This document shows positions 1-54,143 of a stretch of 64,000 bases of DNA, in pieces. The stretch lies in NCBI GenBank assembly GCA_016806645.1, contig JACSYO010000506.1, forward strand, positions 2,332,001 to 2,396,000, given 5' to 3'. The translations under genes were made by a program, and so were the position numbers. The DNA is from Ophiodon elongatus. Lineage: Eukaryota; Chordata; Actinopteri; Perciformes; Hexagrammidae. Positions within the stretch are counted from its first letter, which is position 1. Each line of letters starts with the position of its first letter. The notes beneath the pieces are model-generated. The model ran no database searches, had not been told where the DNA came from, and saw only the letters and a program-made list of their open reading frames with translations.

Positions 1-315
1 GGTGGAGCCAATTTTAATTACTTTATATACTACGTAGTAGTTTGTGAATTTTCAATAGAGAATCATCAATAGAGTCTCATCTTAACCAATAATAATACAT
101 CAGAATGTATTAGTTGATTATATGTTGTACTATTAATATGAATCTGCAGAGTAACCAGGAAGTAAAGTTATGAGAAAAATGTAGTTGAGTAAAAAGTACA
201 ATATTTCCCTCTCTGAGATGCAGTGGAGTAGAAGTATAAAGTAGCAGGAAATTGAAATACTCAAGTAAAGTACAAGTACCTCAAATTTGTAATTTAAATA
301 GTTACTTTCCACCAC
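1..315 (-). mobile_element. Teleost interspersed repeat (AGTACTTGAGTA family), left-edge copy
   Basis: It contains AAAGTACAATATTTCCCTCT, GTGGAGTAGAAGTATAAAGT, and AAATACTCAAGTAAAGTACA, ending in TTACTTTCCACCACT. This is a familiar dispersed repeat in fish. It may continue past the left edge of the window. A related copy in the opposite orientation is at 53040. Confidence 0.55.
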
Positions 316-1129
316 TTTACTGGTGGATTTACAGTAACTATCGCACTGCCCATTCCGACGACGTAAGAAGCAGTCAAACCTGCTGATGTATGATAATGTG
401 ATACAGGATGCAACTGTAATATATCGACCCTGATGACGGTCCATTGCTTCTAGGTTTAAGTGGTCTTTAAAGTGAAACGTCCCTCTCAACGAGACGCGAG
501 TGATCGCTGAGATTTGAAGAACACTGTAATTGCATTATCTGTATACTCACTCACCACATCGGACGTTAGAGGTAGATACTAAAAAAAAAATAAAATAAAT
601 ACCGTACAGATGCCATTTAGCCTCATAAAGACAGGAGGGTGCTCTCTCACACTCATTAGGTTAGCTATCGGCATCGCCCTACGGATAAGTGGGCTGAAAG
701 TGAAAATCACAGCAGAGAACATTTATCGGTGATTATGGACTAGTGGCTACTATACATATTGAGTTTCTCCAGCGCACAAACAATCTTAAGAACAACAATC
801 TCAACTAAACTCTAATTGTAGACAAAGCCTGGACTACAGAATATTCAGAGAAATGGAGATTCTTTGCATACAATGACAGTTTTAGAGAATTTGGGAGGAT
901 AACAGAGATAAACCACCTAGTTACATGTGTGCAGGATTGATTTGATATAGATCTAGAGCTAGATATAGATATATATATATATGCTTACAGGTAGTGGATA
1001 CCAGTGTTTGGGGCCTTTGTTGATCCCTTTTCCTCCTCCCCTTTTTAACTGAAAGTTGTCCCCAGTATTTAAGCACAGATAATAACAAGTAGCAATACCA
1101 CAGTGTAAAAAAATACATTAAAAGCCCTG
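316..1129. other. mta1 3' flank, no gene recognised
   Basis: AT-rich sequence with a short TA tract near 960-980. No coding signal or RNA gene seen. Confidence 0.6.
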
Positions 1130-1335
1130 CATTGAAAATATTACTCGAGTAAAAGAACATAAGTATCGGAAGCAAAGTATTCTTAGAGTAGCAAAAGTAA
1201 AAGTACCCATGTCCAAATAATATTATTATTGATGCATTAATGTGTAAACCCCTTTAATGTTGCAGCTATTAACGGTGGGGCTAATTTTAACTCATTTAAA
1301 TACATGTATGGGGTATCTTGTGAATTATCTCCCAT
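1130..1335. mobile_element. Interspersed repeat remnant resembling the left-edge element
   Basis: ATTACTCGAGTAAAAG, then AGTAAAAGTACCC, then GGTGGGGCTAATTTTAACTC share wording with the repeat at 1-315. It may be the other end of one interrupted element or a separate copy. Confidence 0.35.
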
Positions 1336-3120
1336 GTATTATCTTGATCTATAATATGACATCACAATTTATTTGTTGAGGATATTTTGTAACTAAAACC
1401 AGCACACCGTCTTGGGGAAAATGTTGTCGTCTGGATGTTAATACATTCAAAAACACATCTAAGCGGATATATATCTTCTATATTAGTTCTTAAAACCCAT
1501 CTTTCTGAGAAAATACTTTTAAGTTGTTTTATCTGTTCCGTCTTATTTTATGGTCAGGTATCTTATTCTATTGAATATTATTGTGCTGCACTGTTTTATC
1601 TTGATTTTCTCCATGTAAAGCACGCCGTTATTAAAAGTGCATTGTAAATAAAGTTAACACTGTTTCCAAGTTGAAGAACGAACAGTCAAGCTCAATACCT
1701 AAATGGGTGGAGATGGATACAACAAAAATAACTGTCAGCAGATGTTTTGGATATTTGTATATTTTCTTGTATCGACCTATGACTGAGGTTTATATCAAGA
1801 CAAGCTAATACTGAACATAAAATAAAGAGAAACACATTGAACAAAATGACTGGACATGAAAGCAGAACACATTCTTGATTTTTGGTTGGTTTTTTTTAAG
1901 GTTGCTTACAAAACATGGCTGTGTTTGTCCATTTAATGTCTTCAAATACTGATTTTTTTTTTTTTTTCTTTTTTAAAGGTTCAAAACATATAAAGCAATT
2001 TGGAATGGAATTTTGCATATACCCTGTTTGCATACCTGTGTGAGTAAGAAAACACCTTTCGCCTCTGTGCACAGACACCAACAGAAGAGGGAAAATCAAT
2101 TATCTTTTTTTAATTACATTATCTAAGCATTGATGCATTACTTGTGAAAAAGGTAGAAAAAACAGCAAGTCTTTCTCAATAAGTTAAACCTCTCTCGGGC
2201 CGAAGAGCAGGGCCGGCTCACAAAACAGAAGATTTCCCGTAAAGCATTCAAATTCATTGAAACAAAAGACAAGGAGTTAACTTGTGGCGCTGAAATAAAA
2301 GTCTGTCTCCTTGTTGAATTTAATTTGTTAAAAAACAAAAAAAGACATAGAAGATGCAAGTGGCTTATGTTACAGTCCTTCCACCCTTTCCCACAGGGCT
2401 CTGCAAGCATTTTTCATGAAACTTCACAAGTTCCATCGTTTGATCGACAAACAATAAGCGGAGTTATAGTTGGTAAAAAAAATTATAATAACAATAACAA
2501 TAATTACAATGACAGTAATAACGAGAAATGTAAGTAATAAACACAGTCCTGTACAGTCAGGCTCATCTTCTCATTGACCACAGCCAAAGTGATCAACTAT
2601 CGATTGGTCTCCAGCAGTGTGACGGACCCATACTGACTCAAGAAAGGCGACCAATGGCGTCGTCTCCTCAGCTGCCCTCGGCTATGCGTTGTTGGAAAGG
2701 GCCTTTCCATTTCATGTCACCCTCTGCGAAGAAGAAGAAGACACACAGGAAAGTGATTAGGAGCCGTTTTCTGGTTCACGGCTGGCAATGTAAATCAGTT
2801 TGAGCTCAGTAAAAATGATTTAAAAAAATATATATATATATTTTACAAACCGTAGTAATATACACAACTAAATATACACGATTCACCATGAAAAACAACC
2901 GCGAGTGTGCTTTTAAAGCGGTTCAAACTAACTCCGGTGCTTTTACCCGTTTAGTTCAGTTCGTTTGCGGCTGGTGTGAAATCTGTCAATCAAACTCTGG
3001 TGCGGACGAAACAACCGCATCAAGATTCTGTCTTTTTTTTTTTTTTAGAAAACACTTTAGCCCAATAGGATGAAATATGATGGCTGACATGTGGTGTGGT
3101 GCTGTCAAGACACCAGAATT
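1336..3120. other. mta1 3' flank, no gene recognised
   Basis: AT-rich with poly-T and poly-A runs. Open frames are short and composition-driven. It may include alternative mta1 3' UTR. Confidence 0.55.
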
Positions 3121-3126
3121 TTTATT
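3121..3126 (-). terminator. mta1: Candidate mta1 polyadenylation signal
   Basis: The minus strand reads AATAAA here, about 400 nt after the stop codon. It is the nearest canonical hexamer I noted downstream. A second copy lies near 1368-1373. Which one is used cannot be told from the sequence. Confidence 0.3.
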
Positions 3127-3147
3127 TCCCTTTGTTGGTCCATGTAA

Positions 3148-3196
3148 CGATGATGATGATGATGATGATGATGATAATGATGATGAGGATGATGCA
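3148..3196. repeat. (GAT)n microsatellite
   Basis: A trinucleotide tract of GAT units with two interruptions, in the mta1 3' flank. Confidence 0.9.
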
Positions 3197-3527
3197 GGAT
3201 GTCATCTCCAAAACTGACCAATGAATGAGTTCCCTGTCAGTCTGTATGACGTCATGCTTACAGCTCAGTCAGTGTGAACATGAACTCCACCACAGCTAAA
3301 AGGCTTTAATGTGGTTTTTGGTCCCGACTGAACTGACTACGGGTGTGAAATCAGATCGAAATCCCCGACCAACGTTTGGCACCTCGTTGTCAATTCAAGC
3401 AAACATTTTAGAAACCACGGGGCAAATGTAAGACTTAGACAACAACAACAACAACTGCAGAGCTAAAAGAAAGAAAAAGACCCTCACCTCACTGGGGTTT
3501 GTAGTAGAGGTCATTCCCACGGAGCGC

Positions 3528-44844
<41,317 letters not shown>

Positions 44845-45190
44845 GACTGCCCCCGGTCCCTGGCTTCCTCTCCAGGTAGAGGGGTGGCTCTCTCTTCTCT
44901 CGCGCTGCCGGAGCTCTCTGTTAGCACTGCCGCCGCTGTGTGTTGGAAAATGGTGGATTGATCAATACGAAACAGACCAGCCGAGGGACCCTTAAAGAGA
45001 CAGTACACTATTTTTTTTTAAACCCGAAGTTAGGCGGCAGCATTGTGGGGGGGGAAGTAGTGGGACAAATAACTAGTGGCATTACTAGTTCAGGTACTAG
45101 CTCACTGTACTGTGTAAAGCTACTAACATGTTCAAGGAGAAGCTGCGCCACGGGCTTTGTTATAGCCCCGCGCGTGACGTCACGGACTTA
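44845..45190 (-). promoter_or_regulatory. mta1: mta1 5' UTR and proximal promoter side
   Basis: This is the region immediately upstream of the mta1 start, on the minus strand. It is richer in CpG than the surrounding sequence and includes the CRE listed separately. No TATA box is evident. The transcription start site cannot be placed from sequence alone. Confidence 0.5.
45175..45182. promoter_or_regulatory. Perfect palindromic CRE (TGACGTCA)
   Basis: The palindrome TGACGTCA lies in a CpG-rich context about 330 bp upstream of the mta1 ATG. Full palindromic CREs near a promoter are typical CREB/ATF targets. Use by mta1 is inferred from position. Confidence 0.45.
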
Positions 45191-47872
45191 TCCTGAAACC
45201 AACGGCTATCCCGATTCACTCAACGTTAGTTACCGAGTTAACGTTACCTGCGCAGTTAATTGGTACGCTACTCGCGTAACGGCGAGTTTAGACGATGAAT
45301 GGAGGAACAAATCTCGGAAACTATGGATGCTGCCACGATGTGACGCAGAAACTGGCTTCAAACTGAAGCAAACTGTGTGATTAACTATCACACTGTAGTA
45401 TGTTGCAACACTTGAAGGTGAAACCCCGGTTGTGCACCTTGAAGATGTTGCTGATAAAAAAACAAACACGCACCAGAATTGGTAGATGTTAAAAAATAAA
45501 ATACTTACCTGTGACTTGGTGTGTCTAAAAGCTAAGCCTCCCTGTCCCATGCTTAAAACCAAACGTTGTGATCCCAAACCCTCCAGCTCAGTGGAGTCAA
45601 GGGGTCCAGGGCCCACCAGGGGGGGAGGAGGGCCCCATGGGGTTGAGAGGAATGGGCTTAGTTACATTTAATTTATGCATGAGGGGTTAGTAAACTCACA
45701 GGTGTATCACCAACCACTGCAGCAATAACTGTATACATACATGATAAAGATTACCTCACAGATAATGACCGGCCTAATTGTTTGGGGCGCACACTTTTGT
45801 TTAAATGTATATAGTTGGTACAACATGTATGTGAGCTGTTGGTATTTTGTATTTCATAGTAGACCCATTTGCTTTTAAGCTGTCGACAATTTAATGTGGG
45901 ATATTCATGTGACATTGGTACGATCACTCTTGAATTTATTTATTTATTTTCTCTTGACGAGAGTCTTTGCTCAGTGATGAGGTCAAATCAACCTCTGTTC
46001 ATTTTGTGCATTTTCCTGTCCAATAATTTCATGTTGTCCACATGTAACAGTGTGGAATAATGAATCAAGCTGGGAAATTATTTGCATACTACAATGCAGG
46101 TTTCATATATTAAAACTGTGTTCCATATTCAAATATAGCTCATATTTTATAACTGTAAAGGAAATAGTTGCACTGCATTATGTACTCAGAGTGCAATGAG
46201 GGCAGCACAGTGACTGATCATATGATATTATGGGATACACATTCTGGCAGCATCACAAGCAGGTGTAGGACTATCAAGCCTAATACAACCACCTATTTTG
46301 TTAAATGTATGGATGTGCATGCAAATGGGCAAAAAGAAAGTAGGTAGGATTTTGTAGTTTGGCATAATCTGCCATAGAAAAATGTGATGTTTTTTACTTC
46401 AAAGACCAACACTGACACTCTCCTTAGATATTATAAGATTATATTGCAGTATATCATGATAAAAACAAGTATTTATTTATAAAAAAAAAAAACCTACAAG
46501 AATACTGCTTTTGTTTAGCGGAAGGTGTCTGATGAGTGGGATACAGTAAGACAAGAGAGAGAATATATTATATAGTCTTTTGGAGATATTTGGTTGATTA
46601 GCTCAGTTTTCATTGTGGACACAAGCGTGGAGCCTCTGTGCTGAAGGAATGCTGTGGTGAAGGCTACATCTGATCTATACCATATGGAAGCCTCAATTAC
46701 TGTTTCCTAACACAGGGGACTACAGTCTGCAGTCACATGACCGCCATAGGCCAATGGCGTGTACTTACAGTACGCACTCCTGCTCAAGTGTGCAGTCTTA
46801 ATGTTGGAACTGTGCTGCATTGGAGGGATCCTGTATTGTTGTCTCGGGGCTCTCTTAAGAAAAAGAACGAGAGAAAATACAATTCATTTATTTTTCAATG
46901 CCAACGTGCAGAAAGGGAACAAAACTAACTATGTTGTGTTAAAGAAAGGAAAGAGCATTATTACCCAATGGATATTTTTGCATATTTTATATATTTATTT
47001 CCCAATTTACAGTATGCCGCTCATTGCTATGTGCCTTTCTGCATGAAACACACATCCATTATCTGTTTGAATATTGCTGCGTGCTGTTTAGAAAATTGCT
47101 CCCTGTATTACACTTTATTTCATATGCTTACCTTGCTAATTGACTTCTTATTTTGAGCAATAAAAATGTATTGGAGTATATCAGAGTGAATCCCTGCACA
47201 GTGTGTGTGTGTGTGCGTGTGCGTGTGCATGTGTGTGTGTTATATATCATACAGCGGCACAAGTGAGTCGTCTTCTCAGCAGTTGTAATGTTCCCCAATA
47301 AACTGTGAGGACAACAGTGCCAATACTTAACATGGGATGAATGAAAAGCGGTCAACAATGTAGCCTTATGTTTGGGAACTGTGACTACTTTCATTAGGAG
47401 TGTTTGTTTACTTGGCTGCTTGCTGCTGTGCAGATGTTCCTTTTGAATCCATTTGCTCCTCTGCCAGATGTTGCTGCACTCAGGAACACAGGCAGGCGAG
47501 CATGCATGCAGAACAGTATACATTGCAGAGCAAAGCGCAGAGCGTCTGCAAAAAAAAATCCTCCTCTCGGTTTGGTTGCGGTCCCGGAGGATGACCTCCG
47601 ATGGCCTCTCTTTCTTTCTCCTACTTTTCTCCCTCGTCTTCTTTCGGTCCTCCACTCCTCCATGTTACAGATACATGCAATGGAGAGACAAAGAGGAAAT
47701 CAATTAGGCCTGTTTCCTGGCAGAAACCATCCCATGTCTTTGATTGTGCTTCATCGTTTTCTCACTGGGGGTTGTGCTTGGATCCAGAGACACTATGGGA
47801 GGTAGAGCAATAAAGGGACTATTGTTAGAATGCTCTCTCCTCTACCCCATAACTATACATAGGTGTAATTCT

Positions 47873-47897
47873 GTGTTGTGTTGTGTTGTGTTGTGTA
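47873..47897. repeat. (TTGTG)n short tandem repeat
   Basis: Five copies of a TTGTG pentamer in the intergenic region. Confidence 0.85.
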
Positions 47898-49324
47898 AAA
47901 AACACTGGAATTACTCAATCATTTTTATTACGGAACAATACCTGTGACAGTGCTCCCCACAGAGTCCCTGTCAGCCAGGTTGGTGACAGTTATCTTTCAA
48001 GCCGCACCACTGTCTTTGTTTGGCAACGACAAGCTCTGACTCACGCTGTAAGTTTAAACCATGGTGACATCAGCACCTCGAACCGAACAGGCATCATTGC
48101 AGTTTAAAGAAAACACTCATGTAAGCTGAAGTCTATCAAGTCACACAAGTGTAATTTCTGGTTCTCCATCTTGATTCTATACAAGAATGTGACAGCTCTC
48201 TGTTGCAGACGTCATTAGTGACTAGCAATGTTTTTCACCGCTCTGAAGGCTTTGACGCGAGGCAGCGACAACTCTTTTAATTGGGAATCTCTGCTGTAGG
48301 GGATCTGTCAAACAGATTTCACAGCTAAAAATATCAGCAACCGAACAGAATCTCACACAGGACCTACAGCTTGCATGTATCAACATCGGACTTCAGGGGG
48401 AGCTATTGTCTAGCTTAAGACAAAATGGGCAGATGAGACAAAGAAGTTGCTGCTTTGAGGCCATGCGGAGATGGATGCAGTGCTATCCATGATCTGTGAC
48501 GCAGGAAAAACACACATTTGAGCTCCAAGACCAGTAAGAAACCATCAACACTTCTGAGCACCGATGCCTAAATGGAAAAACAAGATGCTTCAAGTTGCAT
48601 TTACGTCATCCCACCAGCAGGGGTCACCCCTCACATGGCCTTGTCTATTGTCCTGAGGTGCTCCCTAACAGAGCAGTGATGTAGTGGAAGAGAGAGGGGG
48701 GGTGGGGGCGCTTGAGTGAGTTATCATGAATTCTGGGACAAAGCCAGAGAGTAGCATCAAAATGTTGACTGTAGACCTCCAGGATAACGTAAATCAAACG
48801 TTGTCACCATGTCCTCATCATTGTCTCTCTGTAGAGTGCCAGAAAGCTGCTCTACTGTGTCTGTTGCTTCTGGAGGTCATCTCTCAGTCTGTCATCTGTT
48901 ACTGCCGGCATGGCTTGTCTGGAAACACTCTGCAGGCACTCGGAAGGCACTCAGAAGAAACCTTGGCCCTAATCCAAATGTGGGATTAACCACACTGCAA
49001 TTGCGGGTTATTGATACTGTGACCTTCACAGAATGAAAGCGGAATAACTATCACACTGAGACTTAAAAAGACTGTGTCGGATATGGATGCAGGCGGTTGA
49101 ATATGTGGCACATACACACATGGGCCTGGCCCCACCTTGCAAGGGAATCCCGTCGCCAAGTGTCCAGCTTCCACCGCAGGGTCACGTGCCAAAATGCCAG
49201 GAGCCGCCAGACGAGAGAGCCGCACATATTTTGTGAAACAGCTGGTGAACCGCCAAAATGTGTCTCCATCTTCAGAGAGAGAGAGAGGAAAAGGCACTGG
49301 CAGTTGGTGAGAGGACTTTGTCCT

Positions 49325-49329
49325 GTGTG

Positions 49330-49364
<35 letters not shown>

Positions 49365-49394
49365 GTGGGAGGGGGTGGGTTGGGGGGGGGGGGG
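49325..49394. repeat. (TG)n with G-rich tail
   Basis: A TG run of about 40 bp is followed by GGGAGGGGGTGGG and a G run on the plus strand. Confidence 0.85.
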
Positions 49395-50318
49395 ACCCAC
49401 ACAACTCTCAGACATGAAACAGGAATCACAGGAATGGCAAATGTCATCAGAAAGTCAGTCTTGAATTTCCTCTCCAGCCAGAGGGTTTGTCGTTTTATTG
49501 GGCGAGACAATCAGAGCTGCACCAGCTGATGTCAAGACCAAGATTCAGCAACTTGTGATACATACATGCATGAACCCACATGTACAAATACATTCAAACA
49601 CAACCAGTTGGATCACTGAATAATCAGTATTGGAGAGAGAGGTGCTCTTTTATATAACGGATATTTCAAGATGCAATTAGATGCTGCAATGGCTCGATTT
49701 AAAAATGTTTTATCGTGGAAATAAATCACAAGTTAATGCTGTGTGGTATTCAGCTGACACACAGGAAGAGCCAGGTGTATATCATTAAAGTCAAAGACAC
49801 TAAAGAGGGCTCTAAAAGGATGTATCACTGGGGTTTTAAATCACGAGTCAGTCTGAGTGCTGCCAACCAAACACAAAAAAGCTGCTGGATTCATTGTAGT
49901 GTGCTAATTAGATATGTCACCTTGTTTGGCTTCTGCTTGGGATGGAAACCTGATCTCTCTTGAGCATCCACAAACTTGATTAGAGCCTATAATGTGACAC
50001 ACCTTCAGGCAGTCATAGCGGATGAACTGAGCACACTTTTTGCCTACACTTCCAGTTGTCATGTTAGTTTGAACAATGCTGGATGGACGAGTGCAAACAA
50101 GTCTATGGTAAATTGCTTGTAGGCTGTTTGACCAGAATATGGTCTGTTTACCACAAGTGTTTTGAGACATTTATTTCACAATAAGTAGATTATTGGTATC
50201 TAATTAGTGCTAACGTCTTGCTAAATTAGAGTTATCTTTAGTCAGCGAACTAAAAAGTCTAAAAGCACCTCTCTGAAAGCAAGATGAATATCTCTTTGTT
50301 CTTCCACGTTGTTAAATA

Positions 50319-50450
50319 TCATCATTATTATTATTATTATTATTATTGTTATTATTATTAGCATGATTAGCATTCTTGGTATTTTTATCATTACTATTAT
50401 CATTATTATTATTATTTTAATTACTATATCATCATATTATTATCATTTCT
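50319..50450. repeat. (ATT)n microsatellite
   Basis: Imperfect ATT units across about 130 bp in the intergenic region. Confidence 0.9.
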
Positions 50451-50914
50451 GCAGCCAATAGCCCAGAGGTCATTACGACCATCGTGTAGCAGGTTGATTG
50501 ATGTGAGAAAACACACCTGATGTGCTTGGTGTACCTTTCGTGACTAAAAGCTCCACGCAATGATGCCGGGAGAGAGAAAGAAACATTTAACCTTTTTACT
50601 CCTGCAGAGAATAGATGCTGTTCTGCCTGCATGCCCGCCTGCCTCTCTTAAAGGCCCCTACGAGCTCCTAAAGCAGGGCGGGATCTGGTGTTTTTTCCAT
50701 CGCAGCACCGCCCATGTTCAGAAGGTCTAATTAAGAGCTCAACTGGAACAACACTTTTTTTTTATGTACCCGAATGTGACCAGTTAGTTTTACTGCGTAG
50801 GGCAGCTTCATGAAAGGAAATGTCCCTGCCCGTGTGGAAGAAACAGGCTTTGTTTAATGCTGAGGTAAAGAAAACGTTTCCAGTGCTGAATTTGTTATTA
50901 TGAAATTTGGGCTC

Positions 50915-50915
<1 letters not shown>

Positions 50916-50957
<42 letters not shown>
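50916..50957. repeat. (GA)n microsatellite
   Basis: A pure GA run of about 42 bp, intergenic. Confidence 0.92.
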
Positions 50958-50962
<5 letters not shown>

Positions 50963-52539
50963 CACAGTGAGTGATATTGTTTGTGGACAGACTTAGCAAT
51001 GGAGTGCCTGTCAGTTTGAGTGCATGTGAAAGAGAAGGCAGTTTCTCTCGGGGATTTCAAGAATAATTTTAGATACTTTTGACTTCAATTGTTGTTCTAA
51101 CTTTGAATCAGTGGCGTAGTTGCAAAGGGCCCCAGTGCACGCGATCTTTTACTGATCCCTTTGCACACTAGTTAGCCTTCTAGTTATGAAACACACATTT
51201 GGATTTTACAGTCAAATTAGTTCCTTAGGCTTTTGTATTGGGGAAGAAGAGAGGTACTTAGCTACCATATATCGTATCGTCACATGATCAAATAGAGACT
51301 TCGATATTACCCAGCAATCAACATTGCATTCACGTAAGAAATACTAAAGAAAATAAGACATTTTTAATCAAATATGTTTTTTTTATAGTTTATGAAGACT
51401 AAGCATTTCCTTTTGTTTTAGATTGGTACTTACTTTATAAAAAAAGAAAAGCATGATGGAGATGAGTTTGTCTCTTTGAGAGTTTATATAGCAAACGGCA
51501 ACATCCTCCCACTCCACAGGCCCCAGTGCACATTTATATATTTATGCACCTGTTTTGAATATTGGAAATAACATTATCCCCAAATTGTTGTCAAGATTCC
51601 AATCATATTCTTTAAAAACTGTGTTTGTGTCAACTTCATACATCCAAACTGCATGATTGATACGGGCGACCAGTTGTCAGTACTGCTGATTGAAGCTCAC
51701 ACAGCACATCCACCACTGATATATCCGCTGAGTAAGATGGAGTCTTCAGGACGTATTGATCATGAATCAGTTTCACTTAAACAACATGCTGCAGCACAAA
51801 TAGAAAAGCCTTGATTAGTCAGACATTCGACTGACTGCCCCGGGGTCTTTAGTGTAATTATACAAAAGATGTAGAAAGTAAAATGTTGAAGTATTTTAAA
51901 TACTGGTTTAAATAGCCTAATAAAAGTGGTTTAGTCACCTTTAAATCTAAATCTCCTTAAAGTAAGTATTTGCTTTGTTAATTATCCTCCGTATGATATT
52001 ACTTTAATTAAAGACTCGTGAGTTCATGCAGGTTGACTGTGTTTAGAGTCCAACTCCCACGTGCCTCACTTAAAGGACTCCCTCAGAAATGATAGGGAGC
52101 TCTGAGAGGGAGGATCACAGGACGCCGTGTAGAAAGAGACATAAAAACCTCCCAAAAACTTCTGCCAGCTGCCTCTACCACACCCTCCTTTAACACGCCT
52201 CATCGCCGCAGCACATGTGACGCCAAAACCCTCGCCTCGTGTTGTAAACAAACACAGGGCAGAAAATTTCAACGACAGATGTATTTAAAATATATCGATT
52301 GCACCGGCTAAAAGTAGGCTTTTAGATTCAGACAGGGGAGCAGTGAAAATGCATAGAGTGGAACCTCGACCAACAGCGACCAGTGAAGACGTCTGCCAAG
52401 TAAAACAATACACCCACATCACTAAAAACGGCATTCAGTGGAATACAAACCCCTCACAGTCCAAGTGGGAGTAAAATACTTCAGAATTTACTGTCCACGG
52501 CTAAAGAAAACACAGGAGCGCTCCTTAGAAATACTGTAA

Positions 52540-52700
52540 TGGAGCCCCAAATAGACTGTTTTGTCTGTAGAAAGCCACCCCAGTGCTGTCAAAGGTCACA
52601 CTGAGTATGTAGACCTGATGGGGGACTGAAATGGGCAACTGCCCCAGACCAAAGGGGCCCCCAAAAGTCACCAGTTTACTGTACGTCAAACAGTTTTTGG
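52540..52700. mobile_element. Possible repeat remnant with GGGGCCCCC motif
   Basis: GAAATGGGCAACTGCCCCAG followed by AAAGGGGCCCCCAAAAG resembles a common fish dispersed repeat. Only this short core is recognisable. Confidence 0.25.
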
Positions 52701-53034
52701 TAATGTGATTTAATGAAAAGAAGTGAGAAGAGCTGCACCATGAAAGTCCAATATCAACTGGGACTTGTCCTGCATGTTTACTTGTTCTTGCTCCTGTCTT
52801 ATAGAGAGGCACAGTGTCTCAAATGTATTTTTAAGACCTCTAATTCTTGCAGTTTGTATTGTGCTCACATGGTGCGTATTCTAAAAATAAAATTGTATTT
52901 AATCAAATCACCACAAACTTTCACTAAGTACAAGGATACGTTTTATTCCATTACTTGTTGGGCTGGACTTAAAGGATAGGCTCATATTTTCTCAAGTCGG
53001 TCTTAAAACAATACGCCTATGTGGACATTGAAGG

Positions 53035-53545
53035 CAGCAACGGCGGAAGTACTTGAGTACAATTTTAAGTTACTTGTACTTTACCTGAGTATTTCCATTT
53101 TCTGCCGCTTTATACTTTTTTTTACACATTTCAGTGGCAAATACATTGTATTTTTACTCCACTACATATATGTGATAACATTTAAAATAAGCTCCATATT
53201 TGCCCGCTGCAACATTAAAGTGATGTACATGTTAATTCATCAATCTAATGATATATTATACATCATTCTGCTTAATGAGTACTGTTGGTACTTTAAGTAT
53301 ATTTTGATGTACTAATACTTACATCTCATGATACCTGTTTACACTGTCTTCTTGTGTATTCCCCGTTTCCCCCCACTTTTTGTTGCAGTTTTCTTATTTA
53401 GATATATTTTAAGATATTTTCTAAGGGGAAAAAATGAATGCATGACTTTTACTTGAAACAGAGTATTTCTATACTGTGGTATTGCTATTTGTATTTAAGT
53501 ATAACATCTGAGTACTTCCTCCAGTACTTATTCCAAGCATTGTTA
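53035..53545 (+). mobile_element. Teleost interspersed repeat (AGTACTTGAGTA family), about 500 bp
   Basis: It begins GGAAGTACTTGAGTACAATT, has TTTTACTCCACTACATAT inside, and ends ATCTGAGTACTTCCTCCAGT. Both ends look like the termini of the family, so this copy is near full length. It is intergenic. Confidence 0.55.
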
Positions 53546-54103
53546 ATGACTTTAATTGTTCCCCGTAAGAAATGGATGTCAGGAGATATTTTTTAAGCAT
53601 TTTGAATGTAAGTGATGTGAAACCAAATCTGCAGCTAACACGATGCTTCAGCTGTCTGAGCTTTCAAATATAGTGGTTATCTTACAAGGTTTTTAGGCTG
53701 AAACCCCCTCTTTGTGTTACTGCCTCTCCTCCACAGAACAGTAAAAAAACACATTTTGTATTATGGAGATTGACATTTTTGATACCAATTTGATTTGTCA
53801 AATCTAAACTGCTGAAGTCTCATATCAGATATGGTTGCATGTTAAAGTGCATGTTTTCACCATCCTCTTAATGCCTAGTCTCAGTATCAGTACCCCTTTT
53901 CTATAATGTTACTCATTTGGACACTGTATGCCCACTTTTTTTCTGTTCTCCAACACGATATATTTGAATCTTGGCTTAAATGTGGTTTCTTCCGATGTTA
54001 TTTGCAATCGAAAGCACTTAGTTTGGACAAGCTTATCGGTGGTGTTTACATACATGTAGTACGTATGTATATGTTGCCGGTGCCGTCTGACACCTGAATA
54101 TTA

Positions 54104-54143
54104 CTTGATGAAGGTCTACACACTGAAACATAGTGACTAAACA
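54104..54143 (+). mobile_element. Repeat tail with hammerhead-like core motif
   Basis: TTGATGA, a 13-nt spacer, then GAAAC and ATAGTGACTAAA matches a fish repeat tail I know as CTGATGAAGGCCTAC...GCCGAAACG. Its core resembles hammerhead ribozyme conserved bases. The first core base is changed and stem II pairs poorly here. The upstream 200 bp may be the same element. Confidence 0.3.

Larger units (their letters stand above)
45191..53034. other. Intergenic region, mta1 side
   Basis: No exon with family similarity was found on either strand. It holds microsatellites and AT-rich single-copy sequence. Around 51110, GGCGTAGTTGCAAAGGGCCC looks like a repeat fragment. Confidence 0.6.

Noticed and set aside
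44940..45380. 146-codon plus-strand open frame opposite the mta1 promoter
   Set aside because: It starts inside the mta1 5' region, has no family similarity and no codon pattern of a real exon. A divergent non-coding transcript is possible but not shown.
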